From Monosporascus cannonballus (taxonomy: Eukaryota > Ascomycota > Sordariomycetes > Xylariales), in assembly GCA_004154925.1 (NCBI GenBank), contig QJNS01000002.1:186001-250000 (forward strand): a stretch of DNA of 64,000 nt, written 5' to 3'. Positions 1 to 9,842 of the stretch are shown here, in pieces; position 1 is the first letter of the stretch, and each line of letters opens with the position of its first letter. The position numbers were made by a program, and so were the translations under genes. A model generated the notes under the pieces. That model was not told where the DNA came from, did no database searches, and was given only the letters and a program-made list of their open reading frames with translations.

Positions 1-908
1 GTGCTTTATGAGTGACGCTCCTTTACCGAAACTGATGGACACAATAACATTATAAGAAGGTTTTATATATGTTTGTCAGGGATTCGGGCCGACAAGGGCA
101 AAACATCGGGTTTACGTGTGGAACTAAGGACTCTCTCACAAATATATCTCTGTCTCTAGGGCTCTCCCCTGGAGGCCTATTTCTTGGCATAGAGTCTCAG
201 TATGTTCAGTTGCCAATGTAGCTCGAGACTTTGGCGTAGACACCATGTATTAACAAGATCAAGACCACGACAGAGCCTGACGAGACAGGATTCGGCTTGA
301 CTCGCCGTTAACCATAGGTGACGGGGATTTATATCAGCGCCACGTTATGCCAAGGGCTTCCTGCTAGACCTAGGCACGCCTTGGCTTAGCTAATTAGCTA
401 CAAGTGGAATTTGCTTTTAGTATTTGCGGCCTCCCTTCCTTTTAATCACAGCTGCTTTTACGTATAATGAAAAAGGGTTTCCTGCTATCACTGTTTAACA
501 TTTCTTGAAAGTTATTGTAATACTGTTCTCTTTCTAGCTGTATATTTAATTGGGGTCGGGGAGATTTGGTCTTCATCAACGCGGATGAACAAACTATGTC
601 ACGATACGGGAAGGGGTTGGCGAGATAAAGAACTTAATCAGACTGTATTTATGGTATTGAACTTGGTGACTGAAAACATGATAAGTGGTGATTGTCTCGA
701 GTAGAACGCATGACGAAAAGCACTTGCTTATATACACCTGTGAGCCGGATTAACTGATCAGCCGGGTCCTAGTATGGGCATAATACTGTACCCCTTTTAA
801 AAATACGTGTAATATAAAGATTTTGGTATAGTAAACCTACGCTGTATATGCTTCATTAAACCGTATTATGCCAATATATTACTATTTTAAAATTTGACTG
901 TTTATTTA
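1..908. other. Left flank, no gene recognised
   Basis: Mixed-composition sequence that becomes more AT-rich towards its right end. I found no open frame that reads like a protein and no RNA gene. Bases 904-908 (ATTTA) are the left target-site duplication of the solo LTR that follows. Confidence 0.5.
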
Positions 909-1300
909 TGTTAAACCCGATGGACTTGGCGGGCCTAAGAGACGGTCGGGACAATAACACAAAAACGCGACACAGGGCAGATCACGTGACGGCCTCAAGG
1001 CTCTCAAATGCCTTGGCACCTTAAGCCTGTTGAGCCACACAAAAAGGATCAAAGAGCTCAAAAGACACAACGGGTTGAGCCCCTTAAGCACCTTAAACCA
1101 GGAGTAAGATATATACGTTCGTTATTTCCATAGTTTAGATAACAGCAGCTTGTAATAAAACATCGTTACCCAAGATACCTTTGGTATTACGAAACGTAAC
1201 AAGTTTACTGTATTTATTGCTCAGAATCCCATAATACTCCTGCCAACATAAAGCCGTACAACTTGGGTTTAATGGTTGGTTAAACCGCCTAGCCGTCACA
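909..1300 (+). repeat. Solo LTR of the Gyp-A family, with 5-bp TSD
   Basis: A 392-bp LTR in the orientation opposite to the five Gyp-A elements. It starts TGTTA, ends GTCACA (canonical TG...CA) and is flanked by perfect duplications ATTTA at 904-908 and 1301-1305. Its right ~190 bp is the reverse complement of the conserved part of the other Gyp-A LTRs, including TAAACCGCCTAGCCGTCACA. Its left part is a distinct U3 segment containing CACGTGA, most like the right LTR of Gyp-A1. No internal sequence lies next to it, so it is a solo LTR left by LTR-LTR recombination. It keeps many CpG and CpA sites and looks much less RIP-mutated than the full elements. A short minus-strand open frame inside it (906-1091) is not a gene. 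Confidence 0.9.
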
Positions 1301-1305
1301 ATTTA

Positions 1306-1764
1306 ATATTTGTTTATTAATTTACAATAGAATTGTGATTTCAAAACCCAAATAAGTTTTCGTTTTCGTAATAGATTTTAATCTATTTTTGTTAATAAAA
1401 ACCTATAATATACAGGATATTATAAATCTCTAAAAGGAATTTAAAACGTGCTTCGTAAGCGATCAAGACAAATTCGAAAAAGCATAAATGTAAAGGTTTT
1501 TAATATATTTACTATTTATTCCAATATAACAGTATGAATTTAATAGTTTTATACGAAGATTGCAAAGTAATATATAGAAAGTGACGTTAAAAGTTATCAT
1601 TATTAATATATATATTCATTATGTAATATGATGAAAATAATAGTTTATATTTACTTATTTTATATTAAAGTTTTGCAACCTCACAAAATGCGTCTTTCAA
1701 AAACGGTCGTAATAGAAATATCAAAATAATAACGTAGATTATGTTACGTAATAAGCTACCAACT
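1306..1764. other. AT-rich spacer between solo LTR and Gyp-A1
   Basis: Bases 1301-1305 are the solo-LTR target duplication. The rest is strongly AT-rich sequence with no open frame and no repeat match that I can see. It was probably RIP-mutated together with the neighbouring repeats. Confidence 0.5.
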
Positions 1765-2161
1765 TATGACGGCTAGGCGGTTTAACCAACTATTAAACCT
1801 TAAGTCGACGGGTTTATGTTGGTAGGAGTATCGTGGGAATTTGAACAATAGATACAACAACGTATTACGTTTCGTAATACTAAAGGTGATTTGAGTAACG
1901 ATATTATATTGCAAACGGTTAGTATTAATAAATGTTACAAGTTAAAACTATTTAAACTATGGAAATAATAAACGTATATATCTTTTTTTTGGCTTAATTA
2001 CTTATGATTATACGGCTGGTAATAATCATAATCGTTCGTAATTCTCTTTAATCACTTTTGATTATTAGCTTGGCAGTGATTACCGTTACGTAACCTATAG
2101 GGTGGCCCGTATGATCCCTATTTGACCGTTTTTTGAGGCCGGAGCTTATTAGGTCGTAATA
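1765..2161 (-). repeat. Gyp-A1 3' LTR (U3 type Y)
   Basis: 397 bp. On the plus strand it begins TATGACGGCTAGGCGG (from TGTGACGG) and ends GGTCGTAATA (from GGTCGTAACA). The U3 part carries ACGGCTGGTAATAATC, as in the LTRs of Gyp-A4 and Gyp-A5. Confidence 0.85.
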
Positions 2162-2251
2162 CGATTTTCCTTCTCCAAAATCTTATCTTCAAGATTTCTT
2201 TTCTTTTTTCTGTTTCTTCGTTTGGTAAATATCCTTTTTTTATTCTTAATT

Positions 2252-2868
2252 ATGTCGTTTCGTATTTCCAAAATCCATCGTGTTTCTCGTTTTTTTACCG
2301 TTCGTTATATTAATTTTGTAAAAGCTTTTAACGAATTTGGTTACGAAGTTATGCTTTACTCTTATTATTTCTCGAAAAGCATAAGGTGTAAATAATGAAA
2401 AACGTTTTAAAATATAAGGAATATATTAATTAAAATCGATCTTGTAATAATATTGGCATATTTATTTTTTTCTTATAAAATATTCGTTACGAATATTAAC
2501 GTTTGCAACGCAAAAAAACGTTTGCCGAAAAATAATTATTAAAGTTTTAACGGCTTTACTTTAAGATTTAACGTAAATATTAAAAAAAAATAAAGTTTTT
2601 TTTCATCTTATTTATTTGCGTAAACAAAAAACGCTAACGCGTTCGAAAAGCGTTACCATAGTATAACGTAAGCTTTAATCGTTAAATAAATTAAAGGAAC
2701 AAAAACGTCGGAAATAAAAAATAATTGGAGATTGCCATTACGGTTATTACGTTAATATACGTTACGGTAGATTAACCCGATATTTCGGCTACTAATTAAT
2801 CGGTTGCTAATTAGGATACGCCTGTCATTACTAGTAAAAATTCTTTAACAAGCGCTAGGCGCCAATAA
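2252..2868 (+). pseudogene. Antisense accessory ORF of Gyp-A1 (Zn-cluster-like/helical), degraded
   Basis: Starts ATG TCG TTT CGT ATT, the same N-terminus as the copy at 59934, and ends ...GCT AGG CGC CAA TAA at 2866-2868. The stretch around 2350-2395 matches the Cys-rich region of the other copies. Here the third cysteine of the pattern survives as TGT in AGG TGT AAA, while in other copies it is TAT or CAT. The 617-nt length is not a multiple of three, so at least one indel has occurred besides the TAA/TAG stops. The stop lies 41 bp inside the minus-strand pol end (pol stop 2828-2830). Function unknown; see 9258-9842 for the clearest copy. Confidence 0.6.
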
Positions 2869-5800
2869 GGTTCTTAACAGGTTCCTAGGTGTTTTCGGAA
2901 TCCGGATACTTTTTTTACTTAATCAGATATTAAATAAGTCCGTTGTATTTTCGTATATTAAGAATTTTCTTTATTTCGTATGCTTATTTATTTTCCACTT
3001 TTATATCATTTTAAACTATATATACCTTAATTATATTTGCTGCTAACTTGAATAAAAAAAAGTAAAAAATTAAATAAAATTTAATTTTTGGTAAAACTTT
3101 TAATTAACAATTATTTTTTAAAATTTTCTTAGCAATTTTATATAAATTAATATATTTAAAAACGAATCTTTTATTAAGTTATTTTATTTAATATTTTTAT
3201 AACGAAAAAAACCATTTCCCCTTTTTCGAAAATTAATTTTTTTAACTTCTTTTAATTATAATATTTATTTATTTGGTTTTTTACAAATTTTAATTCTATT
3301 TTTATTTTTTAATATAATTATCGGAGTTATTTTAACGAAAAGATGATTTTAATATTAATCAAACCGTTATTATATATTGTTTTATAAATTTCCGGAACGT
3401 AACCAAAATTTGCATTCGCTAATATTATCTTAATGTTTTTATAGTAATTGGTATTATAAATTAATTATGCGATTAAGAATTTTTTAATTTAATTATTCTT
3501 TTCGTAATTAATATAAAATTATAAATATATTTTAAAAACTTCAAGACGTTCGTTTTATTTATTTATTTATTTATGGCTTAAATACGTTAAATAATGTATG
3601 ATCTAAACCGATTTACATTACAAACTTTTATCAAAATTTACAAATGAAAATTAATCCTTTATTTAATATAATTTTTTTATTAATAATTCGTATTTATTAA
3701 ACATATGCCGAAAAATATATGTTAATTATTCGGCTTTTATATGTTTATAATATAGTAAAAACTAGAAATATTTCGTAAATCGATCGATGATCACGAAAAT
3801 ACTATTACAATATATTTTTATATCTAAATTTTTTAATATAAAAAATTTGGTAATAAAATCAAATATAATTACATATTATAATTGTTTTACGATTAATAAT
3901 AATTATAACTTTCTATATGATTTATGTCGTCAAATCTTTATTCTGGCCCAAATATCGTATTACCGTACAATTTCCTGTACTATTAATTTTATTTTAGAAA
4001 AAAAATATATACGTTAAAACTTTTTTAGGGTTTTATAAATCTCTAAATATCTATATAATTAATATTTATATATTTTTTGCACTAAATCCTTTTAGTATTT
4101 TTCTAAAATTTATATCATATTTATTTTTTAGTATTTTGGAAATATATAATTATATTATAAAATCTTTTAATATATATCGAAAAATACTGCCTAAATCGTT
4201 ACAATTTATTAAGGGCGTAAATATTTTTCTATAATAATATTAAAAATTATATAATTATTTTTAATTAAGTTTTTCTCAAAATTAAATTATTTATTTAATA
4301 TATTTACTTTATTATTTTCTAAACTTTTTCTATAAATAATAACGAAATCGAAATTCGCTCATTTTTTACGGAATAAAATTATTATCCTATAAATTCCTTA
4401 ATCGTAATAAATCGGGTAAAAATTTAATAATTTATATAAATTTTAACCTAGTACAAATTTCTTTTTAAAAAATACCTAAATTTTCGAAATACCATAATAA
4501 TAGCTACACATTCCTTATTTAAAATACCGTAATTAAGTTCGGTTCTTTTTAATTTATATAAAAAATACAATAAAATATAATTTGCCTTAATTATTATACT
4601 ATTTAATTATTACGTTTAATACGTAATCCGAAATATCGGTTTTTAATTTAACAAAGCGGTTTAAATTATATATAATTAGTACTAATTTGTTAATAATCGT
4701 ATTCTTAATATCCTGAAATATTTTTCTTTCGTATTTAACGTTTATTTAAATTGTTTTTTTGTAAAATTTGTTAAGGATATTCTTATTTTGCTAAGATTTC
4801 GAATAAATTTCCTAGAATAATTAACAAATTCAAAAAATACCTAAATTTTCTTAATTATCGTTAACATTTGCTATCTTATGATTATAACGATTTTTTTAAA
4901 GTTTATTTTAATATATCCTAAAGTAATAATATATCCTCAATGTTTTATTTTTTGTTTATAAAATTAGTTCTTTTTTGCGTTAATAAATAACCTTACGCCC
5001 TATAAAATTTGAAAAACTTTATAAACGTATTTTGCGTATATTTCTTCTTTTTTTAAAAAAAATAAAAATATCGTCGAAATAGCAAACGACGAAAATATCG
5101 AAATATTTTCATAATACTTAATTAATTATTTGCCAAAAAATTACTAATACGTTTATATATTTTCTTAGTATAACCAAATACTTAAATAATTCGTATTTTG
5201 TCCTAAAGGTTATTTTTTATTCGTATCCTTTTTTGATCCTAATAAAGTTATATCCATTTTTAAAATCGAATGCTATAAACCATTTGGCTCCGTAAAATCG
5301 GTTTTTTATTTCCGTAATTAAAGGTAATAATATTGAGTTTTTAATAATAATATTATTTAATTATCGATAATTAATTATAAATCGTAATTTTCCATTTTCT
5401 TTAGGTCCGAAAAACATAAGGTATCTTACTGGTAACTTCGAAAATCGAATTTATTCTTTTTATAACCAATTTTCCAGATATCCTTTTGAAAATACGTAAT
5501 TCATTTCCGTTAAAATTATAAATAAAATAAAACTTTATCGAAAAGCCTTTTTTAAAAATTATTTCATAATTTTATTCGTTATGTTTTAATAAATTCGTAT
5601 TACGCTTTTTCTTAAAAAGCTATTTATATCTATAATACTATAATAATATATTAATCAAATTTTCAAATTTTTAAAGGTATTATTCTTTTTCTAAATCGTT
5701 ATTTAATTACTTTAATTCTGCTTTAATAATAATCATATATTATATTTTTAATGCTCATTTTCTTTTATATTTTGTCCTTTTAAGTAATAAGGTTTTTATC

Positions 5801-8060
5801 GTATCTTTATGCCTATATTCGTCGTTATTATTAATCAAATATTAAAATCTTAATTTTTCTTTTTTTCGTTTATTAACAAAAAATAAAATAAATTTTACCT
5901 GGCCAATTTTTCCGTTAATTAAAATTCCGTACTGGTATATTTATGGTAATCCTAAGATTATATTGTAATTTCCGAATAAAACGATATCGAAATTAACCGT
6001 TTAATATTATCCTTTAATAAAAATCTTAAAATAATTAATTTCGTATATAACTTTTCCGTTATCGTAAACAAATTCCTAACTTTCGGTATTATCGTTATAT
6101 AAAATTTTAATTTATATTTTTATAATAATTTAAACGTATTAACTATATTTAGTACAATATAATTCCCACCCAGAACTCCAAAATCCATTATTACAATATA
6201 TTAATACGTTTTAATTCGTATATCCAAAGTAATAAAATCGTTAACATTTTTTATTATTATATTGAAAACTTTTCTTAGGAATTCCCTTTAATTCCTTTAA
6301 GTTTCGTTATCTTGCAACTTTTTTACAGGTAACTTTTTTCTTTTAATTCCTATTCGAATCTGTCGAACCTTACTTATATTTCTTCGTTTAACGCATCTAG
6401 TTATTATATTTGTCGCTATTATCGGCATATTGTTCCTTCGAACCGTATTAATTATTCCTAATTTTCTTATAATTTCTTTCCCTATCGAATAGATTATTCT
6501 CTTATATTTGCGATTACATCTTATTATGCGTTATTTTGATTATCGTTCGAAAGTTCTCTTATAAACTAATATATTTCTTCTTTAAAAACCTTTTTGTCTT
6601 AAAGATTTGTAATAAGTATTAATTACAAATAAAAATCCGTAATAACTTTTTAATAATGTTTTTTTACCGTACGCTAAATTAATTCCTTTTCCGTTTAATA
6701 ATTATACTATTTATAATAATAAAAAAGGTTTTTCTACAGGTATTATTTTTTTTTGGCTAACTTTCTGTTTCGGTCAGCTATTAAATATGTCCTAGGGTTA
6801 TAGTTTAAAGCTATCGATATTATTACTTATTATTCTTATTATTTTTAATACGATTTGGAAAATCGAATCCCTTATAATACATACGGAAAATCCGTTCGTA
6901 AATATATTATTTTTATTTTTCGTAATCGGGAGATTTCCGTCGTTAATAATATATAACATGCATTATGCCGTACCGATTAGGGGTTTCGGGAGAAATTTCT
7001 TTTATCCAGTTCCAATATTTGCATAATTATCCTTATAATATTTCTTATTTTATTCGTAATATTTATTAAGCCAGCGTTTTAGCTTTTCATATTTTTCGAC
7101 AAATTTCTTATCGTAATAATCCTTATTAAACCTTTATTATAAGCCTTATAGGTATTTGGCTTAAATTATATTAATAACTTTATTATTGTTTTTTTAATTA
7201 TTTTTAAATTATTCTTCCGATATAAGGATTTAATTATTTTATCGTAACTTTTTAAGTTTCTTATATTTATAAGCCTTATATTCCATTTTGCTATAATTAA
7301 AGCATTTAATTTCGCTTTAGTTTTATCGGTGGATAACGCCAAATTCTATAAGTCCTAACGCTATTCCGGAAGAAATAAAAGGTATATTTTGTTTTTTCGT
7401 CTGGTTAAACTTATTATATCCTAAACGTAAAACATATTATCTTTTTTTTATTTTTTAAATTATTAATTATTAATTTTAATTACATTTATAATATATTAAT
7501 TCAAAGTAATTAATCGTTTAATTCGAATAATTTTATTTTTTATATTAATTTTTAATCTTTTATAAAATATATTAATAAAAATATTAGCTTTATTATTTTC
7601 TTATTTATCTTTAGTTCCAAAGTTTTTGAAAATTACGGCATACTTAAATATAAATCTTTTTTATGGGAATTATAAAAGTTATTAAGCCGTAAATCGTTTT
7701 TTATCTGGATTGCCAAAATTATCGTATACTTTATTTTCGAAATTGGTATAAAGTAAAAAGATTTTATTAATAAAATCCTTTTTATTTAACTTTTTTATTT
7801 TTAGGAAATTTCTTATAATAAGTTTAAATTAATTAATCGTATCCCTTATTAGGCATATTCCCATTATTAAGATTATATCCGCAAGGTTATTAAGGTTTAA
7901 AAAATAAAAGTAAATTCGTACCTAAATCAAAAAGGTTTAAAGGTTACTTTTTTTATCGTAAGATTCTGGTTTTTTTGGTTTTATGCGAACGAAAAAAGGT
8001 TAAGTAAGTAACGTAGCCCTAGGTTATCGAACTTTTCTCTTTAGTTCCCGAATTCCAACC
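2828..8060 (-). pseudogene. Gyp-A1 gag-pol remnant (RT and chromodomain recognisable)
   Basis: The minus strand reads as a degenerate Ty3/gypsy polyprotein. Near 5220-5440 the RT core is recognisable: FGPKENGKLRFIINYR, then LPLITEIKNRFYGAKW, then FDFKNGYNFIRIKKGYE. Near the 3' end a chromodomain is readable (YLIK, KYPDSENT, EPVKNLIGA), ending LLKNFY and a stop near 2831. Many in-frame TAA/TAG codons sit where CAA, CAG or TGG would be expected. The N-terminal (gag) boundary at the high-coordinate end is approximate. The remnant cannot encode a working protein. Confidence 0.75.
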
Positions 8061-8161
8061 TAAAGCTGCTAAGTAAAGGTTTCCTAAACGCTGGTCGATA
8101 TTTCGATAATATTAAATATTATTCAGAATCTAACAGTATTACTGAACAAAAACTTATAACA

Positions 8162-8577
8162 TATAATAAGCTATACGATTTAACCAATTATTAAACCTTA
8201 AGTTAACGGGTTTATATTAGCAGGAATATCGTAAAAATCTAAGCAATAAATACAATAAGGTATTATGTTTCGTAATACTAAAAATACCTTAGATAACGAA
8301 TTATTATTGCAAATTCAAGCTTTCTAAATTATGGAAATAATAAACCTATATATCCCTATTCTGGCTCAAGATATTTATCATGGCTTAACGACACTTCTTT
8401 AATTAAGTCCCCTTAAGCCCCTTTAAGCCCCCTTTGGTGTTCATCCGGCTCAAGCCTTTTTGTCCAATCAGGGCCCTTAAGTTCTTTGAGCCAGTCACGT
8501 GACTTCTTGGCTAGGTCGGGGTCTAGTTCTTTAGGATCCCGATCGTTTTTAGAAGCGAAGACCGTTAGATCATAACA
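8162..8577 (-). repeat. Gyp-A1 5' LTR (U3 type W)
   Basis: 416 bp, starting near TATAATAAGCTATACGATTT and ending GATCATAACA. Its conserved ~200 bp match the other Gyp-A LTRs. Its U3 contains CACGTGAC and GGCTCAAG elements related to the solo LTR at 909-1300, not to the partner LTR at 1765-2161. Confidence 0.8.
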
Positions 8578-8765
8578 ATAAGATATAATATCATAAAGGA
8601 TAATAAAATTGATAAATTATTTTATTAAGTAAATACCCACTTTATAAAAGGTTAAATTAAAATTAGTTGTTAAAGTTTTTATTATTAAAGATCGAATAAT
8701 TAAAGGTATTTAAGGTAAATATATATTATTAAAATAGAATCTATATTTTTCACGAAATAGATTTA
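8578..8765. other. AT-rich spacer between Gyp-A1 and Gyp-A2
   Basis: Very AT-rich, with no open frame or recognisable repeat. Bases 8761-8765 (ATTTA) form the left target-site duplication of Gyp-A2. Confidence 0.5.
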
Positions 8766-9183
8766 TATGACGGCTATACGGTTTAACCAACTATTAAACC
8801 TTAAGTCGACGGGTTTATGTTAGGAGGAGTATCGTGAAAGTTTGTAACAATAAAATAACTTAGTTATATCTCTTAATACCAAGAGCGCAAAAACGTATTG
8901 CAAATAATTGATATTAATAAGTATTGCAAGTTAAAGCTATCTAAACTATGGGAATAATAAGCCTATATATTTTACTTTTTTCGTCCTGTCGAACCCGGCT
9001 CTATAGGCTTTACGATCGATCCTGTTAAGCCCGGCTCTATGGGCTTTACGATCGATCCTATCAAGCCCGGCTCTATGGGCTTTACCATCGATCCTGTCGA
9101 GCCATTACGTAATTCGACTCACATGGCTTAATCATTTCTTATTATGACCGTTTTTCGAACCCGCAGCCTATCGGGTTATAATA
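8766..9183 (-). repeat. Gyp-A2 3' LTR (U3 type Z, three 36-bp repeats)
   Basis: 418 bp, beginning TATGACGG and ending GGGTTATAATA (from GGGTCATAACA). It contains three 36-bp tandem units in its U3 segment. Confidence 0.88.
8985..9092. repeat. 36-bp tandem repeat, three units, in U3
   Basis: Units start at 8985, 9021 and 9057, with a truncated fourth start (CCTGTCGAGCC) at 9093. Each unit begins CCTRTYRAR, contains the inverted repeat AGCCC-GGCTCTAT-GGGCT and ends ATCGAT. The units differ by a few transitions. In element orientation they lie in U3, where enhancers usually sit. The partner LTR (15367-15438) has only two units. Confidence 0.9.
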
Positions 9184-9257
9184 CGATCCTCCCTTTTCGT
9201 AATCTTCGTCCCGAAATTCTTTTTTTCTTTTCTTCCGTAAGTCCTTTTTTCGTTATC

Positions 9258-9842
9258 ATATCGGGCCGTATTAAAAAACCGATTAACCAAAAAACGAAAA
9301 AACGAAATAACTTGCTCAAGTTAATTACTTTTCGAACCGTAAACATACCTATATATTCCTATTATGCTCGTCGCCGGTTATTATCTTATCGTATTTTTTC
9401 GTCTGATTTCTTCCGGTACGAAAAATACGTAACGCGGAACTAAATTCTTTATAATGTTAACGGTTTTTTTATTTTTCAATTTGATAAACTCGTTTCCAAC
9501 CATTTTAAGGTTAAAACGGAACTTAAAAAAGTTAAGAAAGAAACGAAATAGATATAAGCCAAGGTTCATTATTTTCGAAAACAAAAGAAATTATGGGCCG
9601 ATCGTATAATACGTATATTATCTCGTAAGTTTCAATCCTTAGAGAAATTGGATAAATTGGAACGTTAGGAAAAACAAGCCGAATTAAAGGCCGCTAAAGT
9701 TACGTCGACAAAGATTATAGCTTTGTTCGACTGGTCCAACCTTAACTCTATTAATTGGTTATTTACTAATTAGAGAACTTTTAACCCTACTAACTTCGGC
9801 ATTATTGATAAAAGTTCTTTAACAAACGCTGGGCGCCAGTAA
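9258..9842 (+). pseudogene. Antisense accessory ORF of Gyp-A2 (six-Cys Zn-cluster-like plus helical region)
   Basis: This is the best-preserved copy of a gene placed between pol and the 3' LTR on the strand opposite to pol. One uninterrupted frame of 195 codons runs to the natural stop at 9840-9842. In-frame nonsense codons are at 9441, 9549, 9555, 9666 and 9771, all TAA/TAG as expected from RIP of CAA/CAG. The start is now ATA (9258), aligned with the ATG at 2252 and 59934; the frame is also open upstream to an ATG at 9144 inside the LTR. Near codons 37-65, Tyr codons (TAT/TAC) fall at positions matching C-x2-C-x7-C-x9-C-x2-C-x7-C; other copies still have Cys at some of these positions. A Lys/Glu/Leu-rich, probably coiled-coil region follows, then a tail containing FDWSNLNSINW. 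The layout resembles a Zn(II)2Cys6 binuclear cluster, but function is unknown. Confidence 0.7.

Larger units (their letters stand above)
1765..8577 (-). mobile_element. Gyp-A1: RIP-degraded Ty3/gypsy chromovirus with mismatched LTRs
   Basis: A 6.8-kb LTR retrotransposon read on the minus strand. LTRs are at 1765-2161 (3' LTR) and 8162-8577 (5' LTR). The minus strand carries RT (about 5220-5440; degenerate equivalents of the VPKKDG, DYRxLN and TIKNRYPLPLI blocks) and a C-terminal chromodomain (about 2831-2960; YLIK, YPDSENT and EPV are readable). A plus-strand accessory ORF lies at 2252-2868. Two things are odd. The two LTRs share only their conserved ~220-bp part and carry different U3 sequences. 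The flanking 5-mers (CAACT on the left, ATAAG on the right) do not match. The element is therefore probably a recombinant of two family members. Confidence 0.85.

Noticed and set aside
906..1091. 61-codon minus-strand open frame
   Set aside because: Lies inside the solo LTR; no domain and no coding context.
3787..4017. 76-codon plus-strand open frame
   Set aside because: AT-rich low-complexity frame on the strand opposite to Gyp-A1 pol, away from the conserved accessory ORF.
8985..9092. 36-bp direct repeats resembling a CRISPR array
   Set aside because: Units abut without spacers, lie inside an LTR and the genome is fungal.
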